This document shows positions 23,541-34,840 of a stretch of DNA of 64,000 bases, one piece after another; the first letter of the stretch is position 1, and every line of letters starts with the position of its first letter. This stretch comes from Sycobia sp. Sy_11 (lineage: Eukaryota > Arthropoda > Insecta > Hymenoptera > Epichrysomallidae): positions 912,001 to 976,000 of the forward strand of contig JACCIC010000189.1 in NCBI GenBank assembly GCA_018907035.1. The letters run 5' to 3'. Made by a program: the position numbers and the translations under genes. The notes beneath the pieces were generated by a model, which did not search any database, was not told where the DNA came from, and was given only the letters and a program-made list of their open reading frames with translations.

Positions 23541-24560
23541 ATATTTATCTCTTCAATTCCCGATGTTGCTTTTGTTTTTGTTTTTTTTTTTTTTTTGCTT
23601 TAATCTTTTGATTTGTTTTAAATCGCGTTTTTTTTCGAAATCACGGCTGTAAAATAAAAAATGATAATATTCAAATTATTTTTATTTACAAAAAATATAA
23701 TAATATTTCTTAATTTTTTAGCAAGTTTCTGTAAAAAAGCACTATGCAAAGGGATTTTTTTTATCTATAAAATGACTGGACGAATTTGGAATCAATTATC
23801 GTGAAAAAAAGTTGTTTATATAATCAAAGGATAGTAGAGTATTCTTAATAACCATCGAACTATTTTTTATTATTCTGTATTAAAGAGAGAATGCGAAATT
23901 TGTATTGAAATTGATCAAACAAAAATTTCGTTATTTATATATTTTTACTGACTTCGAGAAATTAAATTTTAGAGCTAATTTTATTGGAAGTTGAGATGAA
24001 TATTAAAATACGAATAACTGTAAATAATTGTGCGATTTTATATGAGTAAATAATGACAAAAAAAATATTGAGTTTATATTTTAATATCTAGACTTTTTTG
24101 GAGAGCGATGGGAAATCCTACTAGATCAATTTTTGTTGTCATATCATTCAAACCGCTATCTCCTTGAAAATCACTATATAATCAAATTTTTGGATGGAAA
24201 GTATGGGTGGAAATGTATAAAAGTGAATTACCATTTTCTTCATAATGATTGTAACTTGTCGGCAGCATAATTAGAATAATTCGAATGAAACTATATATTA
24301 TGTAAAAAGATATAGGGGAGATAAAGATTTTTAACACACTATAACTGTAACTACGTAATGATTTTATATAGAAACAGATTTAAAAAGATATTATATTATT
24401 TATAACAAAGAACAGGTTAATAAAAATATCGAGCCCTTCCATCCTCCAAGAAATTTTAACAAGCGTAAGTATAGACACGACCGCGGAAACTAGCAGGTAT
24501 ACTGTTTCATAAAACTAAGCGCGCAAACGTTTTTTCTTTAACCAGTTGCACTTATATTTT
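23541..24560. other. AT-rich block
   Basis: About 1 kb of AT-rich unique sequence that starts with a T-rich tract (23569-23596) at the edge of the preceding GC island. No gene recognised. Confidence 0.68.
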
Positions 24561-25779
24561 TATGCTTACGTTTCGTACATATATATGCAATTGCACGGCG
24601 CCAAAGGTCAGTGCCGGTCCGCATGGGCGTGCGCGTAATGCAGCCCTCGCTTCATTGCGGTTCATTGCTTGCAAGCGCGGCAGTGCCACGCGACGAAATC
24701 GCGCGCCGCGATTGTTCTCCTCATTAGCGGTGGCGAGGAAGAAAGCCTGGAAAAAGAGCGAGGGGCGCGGGGGGGGGGAGGACTTTCACGAAGACGGAGA
24801 AGGTCAAGGAGCACAGGGGGACGGCGTGGCCTCGTGGATATTGCCTGATGACCTCGTTTCCGACCCCGTACCCACGCGATTAACGCGCTCGTTGCCTCGG
24901 CCCGATTTATAATTCGTGACGGTGTATTTAAAGGGGGACTGCGCTTTGCCGCGGCCGCTACGGGGGATGAACGCGATGGGGCTGGGAGAGGGGGGGTGGG
25001 AGGGGGAGTTCCCGCGGGGCGTTACATATATAGCTACGTGGACTGCGAAAGCGGCCGTAAAAACGTCGGGAGGTCCGGGGACTACTCCGGTACTGTTCCC
25101 GTATAAGCCGCTTCTTTATCATTCTTAACGTACCGAACAAGTACCGAACCGAGGCTGATGATAATTGCGCATATTAAATATCATCGGTAAAATCAATAGA
25201 ACGTCCAAATGATGGCTGTCTCGAAATACGGGAAGAAATTTTCTATGCGTCGGTCATTTCGAATAGACAAAGATATTTTCCAATCCACAGTGCGAATACG
25301 AATCGAGATCGCGAACAGAAGCGCTGTCAGCATCTCGAGGCTTATCTGCACGCGCTTTTACAGTGTAGAGTAAGAGATAATGCTTTTATGTTTAATTTCG
25401 ACAATGTCGATATAATGTATCTACATGCCATAACGTTCGCTTAATTTTCAAATTAACTCCGTATACCATTTTCACGGTATACACATCGACCACTTATATA
25501 TATATATATATATTGGCTTTCAAAGTATACACAATATAATAACGGATCGCAGCTCTTTCGCTTCGTGCGCCGCTTGTTGCCCGAATAATGAAAACCCATT
25601 GGCCCCGATATTTGTCACAATGGGTGACCAACGAGCTCAAAACCCGATAAACGGGTAGAATGGGGCTGGGGGGGGGGTTGGGAGGGCAGTCAATTTATCG
25701 CACGAATCCGCCGACGCGATTTAACGGCCTGTATCCAATTTAGCGTCGCGCGACAGTCCCCCGCCGTCCCACGGCGTCG

Positions 25780-25783
<4 letters not shown>

Positions 25784-25815
<32 letters not shown>
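25784..25815. repeat. (AT)n microsatellite
   Basis: About 30 bp of AT. Confidence 0.94.
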
Positions 25816-25818
<3 letters not shown>

Positions 25819-25962
25819 CCCAACGGTCGGAGGCGCGTTCGCGCGCTCGCGCGCACGCTCGCCGCGTCGGTTCTTTATTACGCCCACCCGTGGGCCGCAG
25901 CGGGAAAAGATCAAGGCGGCAGGACTGCGCGCGCGAATACACGTCTACGCGCGTCTTTCGCA

Positions 25963-25968
<6 letters not shown>

Positions 25969-25997
<29 letters not shown>
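25969..25997. repeat. (GA)n microsatellite
   Basis: About 29 bp of GA directly followed by CG-rich sequence. Confidence 0.94.
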
Positions 25998-26001
<4 letters not shown>

Positions 26002-26230
26002 AGCGCGCGACGCCCGCCCCATGTAAATCGCGCCGCGCGCCTCGTTTATCCGCGCGCTTTGTATTAGCCGGGGACGGGCGGGGTACAGCGTACTCGAGAG
26101 CCTGCTGTCGACGCTAGTTACCATTCCGCCGGCTCGCGCGCGTGATCGTGGCGAAATAGTTACCGTTTTGCGGCGGGGCGGGGGGGGGGGTAGTGTCGCG
26201 AAATCGGACACTAATTGATGTTCGGGGAGG

Positions 26231-26265
26231 TTTTTTTGTTTTTGTTTTTTTTTTTTTTTTTTTTT
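26231..26265. repeat. T-rich tract
   Basis: T7 G T5 G then about T21, adjoining a G-rich stretch (a G10-type run near 26178). Confidence 0.9.
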
Positions 26266-26470
26266 GTAAGGTTTCTTAACGCTATTTTCGGATAACGGTA
26301 TATCTGTAAAGCCGACCACTCGGCCAACCGTTGGGGTCTGCGTTCAATCGAGCCCCGTCATTAGGGCGAGATCGAGCAGTATTGGGAAATGAGGGTATGG
26401 GCGAATTGTTGAAACAACGTTCTATCGAATATATTGGGAAGAGGAGCGGAAAAATACTTTAATGGGAGGG

Positions 26471-28009
26471 GGGGTTAAAAGACGCGTGAAATAAAGTAAC
26501 GGCATTTGAATCTTTATGGAAACATTTCCGAATATAAAATATGTTTTATGCTTGTCCTTTGGAAAAACGAGAGGATTAAAGTTTATTTTTATAGATACGA
26601 ATAAATAAGAAAAAGAGATATACTTAATTCCAAGCTCGCTTAGGATAAAATGCCGTGTAGAAATTCATTAGTAATCATCGCCGTATGCTGTCAGGGAATC
26701 CCTTAAATTCATAAGTATCCGACTATAAAAATCGTGGTCGGATCCCTTACAGATATGTCCCATGTTTTTAATGCATTCTTGGCAGGAAACCCGGACAGCG
26801 CCCTGTCTCGTTTATCATCAAATTTCCAGCAAAGAATTTCATTAAATAATTATAAAATTATTAAAAACAAAAATAAAATTGATTTTATTTACGTGGGCGT
26901 GTGTGTATGAATGAGTGTGTGTGTGCGCGCGCGTGTATGTGCATATATATTTCAATTTAATATATCTTTTAGTCGATTAGATATAGCTTATAACCTAACT
27001 CACATATTTCTAACGCATTATTACAATGCATTATATGATTATACATAATGCATGGCACATATTAGTCATTTAAAGGTGTAAAGATTTTATCGACCTTGTG
27101 CATTACTTGACGTGATTGTTAGGCGCTCGTGGGCGCGTGGAAAAACAGGTATCCGTCTATCGATGGATAACGAAACTTTTCGTAGAGTCCATGAAGTATG
27201 CATTAAATTCAATTTTTTTTTCTCTTTCATTCGAAATATAATAAAAGACGACAGATTTCAGCATTGTATCTGATTACAAATAAAAATGATAATTTTTTTA
27301 TTTATTATATCTATATATTTCATATACATTGTATATAATTTAAATTAAATGTCGCGAATATTTAGTTAGCGGTGCCAACTGAAATCGAAGAAAAAAAAGG
27401 TCCTTGAAATAGCACCTTGGTCTACGTAACCGACTGTAATAAATAAAGATATATTAGAAAAATGTATATGATTCCTGTGTGGAATTATGATGGAATTCCC
27501 TCAAGCTAACCTTTCTGATGATGGGTCTAGTATTGAGGATTCCGATCGGGAAATAAATAATGTAATGAAGCTCCAAAACGATTAAAGATGTCCTCGCCAA
27601 TTTTTGACTGGATTCTGGATAGACTTACCAACTATAAAAAAAGCACCGTGAAATCCAACACGAATCCTGTATAATCGCAGGTATCGTACCTAAAATTTGT
27701 ACGCGGGATCTAATTCATAGTATTCTCTTATTGTGCACCTATGATTTAATTTATCATCAAACTGTTGGATGAAAATTATGAAGGCAATTTTTAGATGTAA
27801 AAATAGACAAATCATTGAAAATTTTTCACGGTCTAAGTATATTCAGATCGGAGCGAAAAACTACTACCGGCAACTCTGAGATTAGAAACGTCCTCAATTA
27901 TCCTTAATTTTCCATTGTTCAATGACACGATATTACTTAATATTGTATACAAACATTTACAAATTTTAGTTAAGCATTTGAACCTATTCTAGCTTGTAAA
28001 ATTTCACTG
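26471..28009. other. AT-rich block upstream of repeat copy A
   Basis: AT-rich unique sequence with TTTATGG near 26514, a short hairpin ATCCGAC/GTCGGAT near 26717-26742 and a CA/CG-rich alternating stretch at 26899-26945. A 32-codon open frame is noted separately. Confidence 0.65.
27487..27585 (+). other. Short open frame of non-repetitive composition (unproven)
   Basis: An ATG-ATG start opens a 32-codon frame ending in TAA, preceded by an in-frame TGA at 27469-27471. The acidic, Ser-rich composition (SDDGSSIEDSDRE) differs from the low-complexity frames elsewhere. It matches no family I can name and is short enough to be chance. A relic of a transposon open frame is possible but unsupported. 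Confidence 0.12.
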
Positions 28010-28330
28010 TAATTTATGGAATGGTTTGGAATTGAGAATATTGTAAAAATTATTTATAATTATTCTCGGAAGCCAAAGGAAAAATTAAAAATAAGGCGAT
28101 TGGGGCAGTCAGGTTATTCTGACTAATATAGAATATAGATTATTATTCTTATTATTTTTCTTTTATTTTCAATTTTTAATCTAATTTATTTTTAGTAATA
28201 AATTTTATTTCAAATACTTCGGGGGTGATAATAAACAAGGAAAGTCCGACTCTCATTATTCTAGTTTAATTATAGTATAAAGTTTATATTATAGTATAAA
28301 GACTGTAAGACCGATAAAAATATTAATTAA
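28010..28330 (+). mobile_element. Dispersed repeat family, copy A (degenerate)
   Basis: It shares ordered blocks with 32095-32380 and 50990-51300: GGAATGGTTTGGAA at 28019 (decayed form of the GGTTCGAAA motif), CAGTCAGGTTATTCT at 28106, a CTAATATAG...ATAGATTA block at 28122, GGGGGTGATAATAAACAAG near 28220 (shared with copy C), and TATAAAGACTGTAAGACCGATAAAA near 28296. The spacing between blocks is similar in all three copies. There is no coding capacity. Probably an old non-autonomous or 3'-end retroelement fragment. The family is not identified. Confidence 0.65.
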
Positions 28331-28550
28331 TTTAATATAATTATTGGCTATGAAATTTTCAAAGCGTCTTCTCCTTTTACAGAACTTTCGAAAATACTTT
28401 GTCGATAGTTTGCGACAATGCAGAACAGTGGAATAGATACAGAAGAAAAGCCATAATTAACTCGAAATCCCAATCTAATGTTACAGATCACATTATTTAA
28501 AACAGAGTACCGTTCACGCGAGCGGTAAAAAATCTTTTTATCAGCCCCTT

Positions 28551-28568
28551 CAAATGAAATTTCATTTG
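28551..28568. repeat. Perfect 18-bp palindrome
   Basis: CAAATGAAATTTCATTTG is its own reverse complement. Flanking CTT and GAAG extend the symmetry after a one-base bulge. It could be a dimeric protein site or chance in AT-rich DNA. Confidence 0.85.
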
Positions 28569-28780
28569 GAAGTAAGACGCGATTAGCCCACTAATTCTAC
28601 ACCATAAACTAGAAATTTTTAAGCATTAGAGGATTGAAATTTTTGATAAAATTTGTTTTGATTTACATAAAAATGGCATTTTGCCTTGATTTCTTAAAAA
28701 TACGCGATATACAAATTCTATAATTTATCTGTAAAAGGTTCAAGTCAGATTCATGGTAAATAATAAATAAATAATACAAT

Positions 28781-28785
<5 letters not shown>

Positions 28786-28821
<36 letters not shown>
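28786..28821. repeat. (AT)n microsatellite
   Basis: About 35 bp of AT. Confidence 0.96.
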
Positions 28822-28824
<3 letters not shown>

Positions 28825-29312
28825 AAAACTCGATCACTAGATCAAAAAATTTTGCAGCCGTGCCGAAATTTCCCTCCCCTGCAAAGCATAATTAAGCGAG
28901 TATAATTGAAATGCACCCTGATTCCTACCCCCCTCCCCCCGTAACCTCTCAAGCTACGCTATAATAATTTCACCAATTGGTACCAATCCCTGATTTCGAA
29001 TCGACGAACACGGGACTTCTCGCTATCAAGCCGCTCGAGGCTCGAATCCAGCCGTAAACCTCGAGCGACCTCAACGTACGTACGCGGTCCAACCGGTGGA
29101 CCTTCGTCAACGCGATCGTGTTTATCGCGACGCGAACGACAGCTCCGTCGACGCATCCGTCCCTCGCCGCACATTAACGGGGAAACAGCGAATCGCGCCT
29201 GCCCCGAGGCAATTTTCGGCCCTGCCGAACGTCCACCCCACCTGGCTGCGCGTTCAGCAACAAGTGGCGCGTTAACGCGCACGGGCGGAGCGCTCCGCGC
29301 GTCCCACTGACG

Positions 29313-29370
<58 letters not shown>
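29313..29370. repeat. (AT)n-(GT)n compound microsatellite
   Basis: About 26 bp of AT switching into 32 bp of GT: 58 bases of uninterrupted alternating purine-pyrimidine. Confidence 0.97.
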
Positions 29371-29376
<6 letters not shown>

Positions 29377-29690
29377 CGAGTGGGTCGGCGGGGACGGCGA
29401 GGGGGCGATGGGAGGGCGAGAGATAGGCATCGGCAGTCATCTGCTGCGTAGGGTCGCCCGGCCCCTCCGTCCGCTCGTCATTAAAGCGCCCGTCGTTGCC
29501 CCCGATGGGCCGCTGATTCACCGCCACGACGTCCGAATTAATTGGCTCGTATATGCACGCCCGCTCCTTATACTCCACGCCTCTGTTTTTACGAGCGCGG
29601 AGAGGCGAGAGCAGCGCCGCGGCCGCGCTGCGCGCACCCCACCGCGAACTGGTTCCGCGAGCTTGTGCGCCTCGGACGGCCTCGAACGTG

Positions 29691-29706
29691 TATACATATA
29701 TACATG

Positions 29707-29754
<48 letters not shown>

Positions 29755-29762
29755 CATGTATA
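29691..29762. repeat. (TA)n-(TG)n compound microsatellite
   Basis: An imperfect TATACATGTATA stretch, a short TA run and about 31 bp of TG, then TATACATGTATA again. It has the same AT-to-GT order as 29313-29370, and the flanking TATACATGTATA words are palindromic. Confidence 0.95.
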
Positions 29763-29976
29763 TAGACTTATAGCAACGTGTATCGGTGACGTTGGTGATC
29801 TTTTTCGTGTAGCCCCCGCGCGCGATCCCGATGATGAGGCTCGCCCGACAGGGGCGAGGCGGTTTATCGGGCGTAATAATAAGCCGAGCGCTCCCATTAT
29901 AACGCTATATTACCTCGGAGGTAATAACTGATTGTCGGTTAGGACCGTGTCACGTCACACCTTTAAATGTCGGCGG

Positions 29977-30032
29977 TTTTTTTGTGTTTTTTTCTTGTTT
30001 CCTTTTTGTTTCTTTTGTTTTTGTTTTTTTTT
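29977..30032. repeat. T-rich (pyrimidine) tract ending in CAG
   Basis: About 56 bases of T with scattered C and G, ending in TTTTCAG at 30035. It resembles a polypyrimidine tract plus 3' splice site, but the following frame shows no protein character, so no exon is called. Confidence 0.8.
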
Positions 30033-30035
30033 CAG

Positions 30036-32094
30036 TACTCTTTCACTTTTACACGACGAGTCTCGCAAAATCGGGGAGTTACGGGGTTCTGCCGATTATT
30101 TTCGAAGTTCTTTTTTTTTTTAACGTTGATTTCGTAGCAGCGGACTAAAGATATGACTTTAACACCGTATTTTTAATTATTCCAATATTTGTAAATAGTA
30201 GCTATAGAGCTGTTACTAGGATTTAATTTTTTAAATAACACGTCATTGGAACATATATCAGTTACACTATAAATTAAGCCAGGAGTGCAGAACAGGCATG
30301 TCTGCTGGATTTTTCTTTTTAACAATATTTAGAAATATTGCTTATTCAAATAGTTTCCAGCTGCTAATTTCTTTGAAAATTTACCATATATAATTCGGAT
30401 TTCTAGTCGTCTTGACACAAAAAAGTCGTTAGATGCAAAAAAAAAAATAAAAATTCCAGATTTTTCCTGACACTGAATAACAATCTCCGTATGGAAAAAG
30501 TAAATAAATGTTGCATCTAGTTGTTCAAATTTCGAGAAAAAATTTTTTTTGTGCCCTCTTATCGACAAATTCAGGAATACTAAAAACTTACTGCGATATA
30601 AGCAAGATATAAACAATTAATATATCGTTTTCATCTGCAGGAAAATTAGGTTAATTATTCACTATTTTTCAGAAACCTAATTAACTTATTTTTTTTTAAT
30701 AAAAATTTTACGCGTACGATATTAGAGAAGACCTGAGATACTCGTAATTAACCCAATATTTGCTACGCAAGTGCTTTAAATATAGACACTGTAACTGTAC
30801 TTTTTAATTTCAAACTTAATTAACTTACATAATTACATATACTTTCGGACTCTGCATACAGTTATATGATTTTATACACTTGATATTCATTTTTTTTTCA
30901 TATTTCTGAAAAGAATAATAAGTATTACATTGTCGTCCATTATAATGAATTAATATTTTTTTTTCACAATTATCTGTTAATAAAGAGTTAAGAATTTTCA
31001 ATATTTTAATCTATTCAACCAAGCCATTAATTTTATTTCTGTATAGCTTAAAATATTAGTAAACTTTATTATTTGTTGTATTGTTTCCCATGTTATTTTT
31101 GTTTTTTGATGTTATTTTAACATCGTGGTTTGTAGCTTTTACTTTGTTCTACATCGTTAGAGAAGAATGTTTGGATAGAAAATAGGTTCGTTCGAAACTA
31201 AAACAAAAATTCTTTCAATATTTAATTTAATTTTTATGGTTTGAAAGTATATTCAAGTGTTAACAAAGATAAATTGCACGAGGAAAAAAGTAATAATATC
31301 TAGAATAAATATATAAAACTGTAATTCACATAAATTTTACTTTATCGCACAAATATGTATCGTATATGTACATTACGTACGTCAGATATTCAAAACTTTA
31401 TTATGCATTTTTAATATTCGTCTGATAGTAAACATCGTATTTTAAACAAATATATGAATGAGCTACAATAATTATCTTCTGTAGATCGATGAATGAGACA
31501 ATGAAAATATTATTGAAACATATTGTTGTGATTCTGAAAGCCGAAAATTGATTATCTAAATTTTTAGTCACCTTTATTCAATTTTTTCTTCACAGCCCTC
31601 TATTTATGTAGATGAAATACAAGAAGACCTGAAAATAATGTCAGCTATTGAAATTGATAGATTGTTTTATACATATTTTAATCAAAATTCAATTTTAATT
31701 ATACATCAATTTTTTCCAATTGGACTTTTTAAAAATAAAACTCCATACTGCAATCACTCTGAAACAGTTAATGTAAATCGTGAAAGGAATATCTGATTTT
31801 CAAAAAATTCTACTTGTAAATTTCGCGCCAGAGCCATATAGAACCAAATATTAACGATTCTAATTATGCGGACTGTTGTAAATTAAATTAACAAATATTT
31901 TTATCGGCCCTGTAGTTTCCGTACAAAATAATCCAATTATACTAATGACGGCCCAGACTGTCGTACAGTCGTTGTTTATAATTATCGCTTGTTTATAATT
32001 ACCCCCGTAGAATACGAAAGAAAAATTCATCCATAAAGTAGAAGTACTGTAAATTAAAAATAAAATAAAAATAAGAAAAATATTAATGAAAATT
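30036..32094. other. Long AT-rich block
   Basis: About 2 kb of AT-rich unique DNA, part of the longest AT-rich segment in the window. A 13-bp word TTGTTTATAATTA is duplicated at 31972-31984 and 31989-32001, and a small hairpin GACTGT-CGT-ACAGTC sits at 31956-31970. No gene recognised. Confidence 0.67.
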
Positions 32095-32380
32095 TTAGTC
32101 CCTGAGGATGAACCGGAGCGGTTCGAAACGACGGACGCGGATACAAGACTAAAGTTAGGTGGTGGGGGGGGGCAGTCAGGTTGTCCTTTACTAAATTAGC
32201 ACATTGATTATTTTTATATGATTTTTATAACGATGATTTTTATTTTTAATTTATTCCTACGTTTAGTAGGATTTTTACACGTGTTATTATATACAAGAAC
32301 AGTTTGACAGTCATTGTATAATTATGATCAGATTATGCTATAAAGACTGCATGACCGATTAAAATACTTGTTATATAAAA
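32095..32380 (+). mobile_element. Dispersed repeat family, copy B (best preserved stem-loop)
   Basis: It begins AGTCCCTGAGGATGA. A stem GAACCG (32110-32115) / CGGTTC (32119-32124) is followed by GAAACG. Downstream come CAGTCAGGTTGTCC at 32173, CCTTTACTAA at 32185, GATTATTTTT and TATAAAGACTGCATGACCGAT near 32340, in the same order and spacing as copies A and C. A CTGANGATG-stem-CGAAACG word is common near the 3' ends of several retroelement types. The family here is not identified and no protein-coding part is present. Confidence 0.7.
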
Positions 32381-32960
32381 ACTTCGATATGATAAAAAGT
32401 AAATTAAGAAACAATTAATATTCTTTACAATTAAACTTGATTTTTAAATAATAAAAATTGTATGTTTTGTTAATTTTTAATGTCGCTCATCAAAAAAATT
32501 AAACAAATACATTTCTCGATTTAAATTATTTAAAAGATTTTTGGGCCTCTCCTCGCCCCCTTTATAGAGATCGCTAAAAACTCTTTACCTATATATTACT
32601 ATCCTTTTGTAAATTTGCCGCAATTTACGCTCTCTTTTTACGAAAGGGCAATGCAGATACAAGCCCATAAATCTATTAAATGTGTTTAAGTAACTTTTAT
32701 TAATAATACAGAACGAAAGATTATTCTTCAATCATTGTTAATGCTCTATAATTTATTCACAACGATAAAGAATGCTTTTCTTCCTTGACGTCAGTAATAG
32801 CATTCAGACCTATGCCACACATGTAGCTTCATTTTCATTTTTAAGCATTAAAATGAAAAGAAATGCAATAATGAGAAAATCCCCTTCGTCCAATAGTACG
32901 GTAAGGGCTTATTATTATACCAATTCGACGAGGATCTATCGCCGGAACTGCATTTCGAAC
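32381..32960. other. AT-rich stretch downstream of copy B
   Basis: AT-rich DNA that may contain further, weaker homology to the flank of copy A (32539-32680 versus 28358-28460). No gene recognised. Confidence 0.5.
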
Positions 32961-33035
32961 CAAATCGAATCGTTATAAAGACCGGATCAGTAGCCTCTCC
33001 AAAAGGAATTCTCCAAACGGCGGGAAATGTCGTTC

Positions 33036-33063
33036 AAAAAGAAGAAGAAGAAGAAGAAGAAGA
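33036..33063. repeat. (AAG)n trinucleotide repeat
   Basis: About eight GAA/AAG units followed by an A8-type run at the 5' edge of a GC island. Confidence 0.92.
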
Positions 33064-34505
33064 AAAAAACACGAAGGCAGAAAGTAAAAAAAATAAACCG
33101 AAGAAAGGAAAGAAAAAAGGAGAGGCGTCGGACACGCGCGGCAGCCCCGTGCGCCATCGCCCGCGCGTCTCACCAATTTCCATCTTCCGGCGCATTGACG
33201 GAGCCTTGCGCGGCGAGCCGGGAAATTTTTTCAAAAGCGCGAGCCATAAGCAGGAAAAAAAATGCGCCGGGCGATCGGACGATCGGCGCGCGACGCGATG
33301 CGCGCGTCGTTCGAAGAGGAGAGGTGGTGGAGGGGGGGGGGTCGGGAGAACGAGCTCTCGTCGATATAGATTCATCTCGGGCTCGGCGCTCTGAGCGCCC
33401 GCAATGTAATCACGTTAAAGACCCCGGCGATGGCGAGGCAACGAGGGACGCATTGACAGGAGCGCTGGGCGGCACGCAGGGACAAAGCAACAATAAAGGT
33501 GCACCGACGGCTCCCAATGCGCGCGTTGGGCCGCGCGCACGCGTAAACGGTCCCGGGCTGTGGGATTTTCCTGCCCGCGCTCCTCCGCCCGGGCCGGCGA
33601 TGCGCGTGGCTTATACACGCGGCGCGGCGCGGGCGTGTTGACGAGTCGGGGCGGGCAAAGGGCCGACGAACGGCGCGCTGCTCCTTCTCTTTTCATCTTG
33701 TACTAGACGCTATCCGTAGTGTATAGATATATACGCGGGCGCGCGTATATATGCGAGGGGAGGGGGAAGGGGGGCCCGAGCGATTAATTTCCGAGCGATT
33801 ATTTAAGTCCGAGGCTCGAGGGCCGACGCGCTGCCCGGTATTGATGGAAGAGAGGGAGGGCGGCTCTCGAATCGCGTGTATTGTACCCGAGAGAGGGACG
33901 GAGCTGGCTAGCGTTTCTCTGATTTTGAAAAAAGCTCGTGCAACGATGCAGACAACCCCCCCCCCCCACCCCCACACTTCAGGGCATCGCGCTCAGGAAA
34001 AACAGATACTGTGCCCGCGCATAGGATGCCCTTTTGACCGTTCTGAAAAATTATGCGTACTCTTTGTTCCCGATTGCCGCGGAAAAATTTTTTGACGAAT
34101 ACACAGCTCGTATAATCTTTCACGCAAGCCGCGTTCGTATGTACTGCATGCCGTGTGTTGACCACGGCGAACGAGGAAGATCTGATTCACGTATATATAT
34201 ATATACGGGTATCATTGTTCGTTTCATTGTATTCCAGCTCATTCTCACGTTTCGGTGAATCCATACATGGATTTTCATAAATTTCCACTTAACTTACACG
34301 TACAACTTATACAGAGTCACGCGTATCGTCCAAATAACGCGCCATACACACGGACACGGACGCAGGCACGGATCATTGTTTATTAGTCGATTACGAAGAA
34401 ATCGACGGCGAGAGCCACGGTAAAGAGCTGCGGCCGCGAGGGGCTCGTGTTTATAAATATGGCCGCTTAACTCTGCACTCGATCGTTTAATTAACAAAGG
34501 GCGTG

Positions 34506-34529
34506 GCGCGGCGCGCGCGCGCGCGCGCG
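34506..34529. repeat. (CG)12 run
   Basis: Twenty-four bases of alternating C and G. Z-DNA-compatible. Confidence 0.94.
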
Positions 34530-34840
34530 TTACAATACGAAGACCCATTTGCTTATTACGATAAACGAAGGGATGGCGGTGCGAGTGCCCGGGCAGCGGG
34601 CACGCGAGGGGCTCGCGCGACACGCGCTTTCGGGAATGACGCGCGGCGCGCGGCCAACTGGCCCGGCCGAGCACGCGAGTCTCTATTAGAGCCCCCTATC
34701 TTTAGTGCGCATAGATGCTTAATATTATATATATATATATCTGCAATCGTGACGCGGCGCGCGGGCCATCGTTTATGTTGTCGTGCTATTAATTCGGCAG
34801 AGGGAGCGATGCGGGATCGTACCTGTGGTCGGCTTTTTGA

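Larger units (their letters stand above)
24561..26470. other. GC-rich region
   Basis: CpG-rich, with a less GC-rich middle (25140-25520). It holds a TA run at 25494-25513, a (TA)n array, a (GA)n array and G runs near 24768, 25669 and 26178. The direct repeat TACCGAAC occurs at 25130-25150. No gene recognised. Confidence 0.6.
28331..28900. other. AT-rich stretch downstream of copy A
   Basis: Unique AT-rich sequence with an 18-bp palindrome and a TA array. Some weak similarity (the words AATGCAG and GCCATAA in order) to the stretch 32539-32680 suggests that homology between copies A and B may continue here. Confidence 0.5.
28901..29976. other. GC-rich CpG block
   Basis: CpG-rich sequence bounded by AT-rich DNA, with two compound AT/GT arrays. 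Frames on both strands read through these arrays as Cys-Val or Thr-His runs and are not coding. Confidence 0.62.
32961..34840. other. GC-rich CpG region
   Basis: CpG-rich with an A/AAG tract at its 5' edge, G9-type runs near 33338 and a C11-type run near 33956. A (CG)n run lies at 34506. The 204- and 166-codon frames are Arg/Ala/Pro-rich compositional frames. Confidence 0.62.

Noticed and set aside
30000..30120. Polypyrimidine tract plus CAG as a 3' splice site with following exon
   Set aside because: The frame downstream of 30035 has no protein character and ends in a T-rich run. The tract is one of many T-rich tracts in the window.
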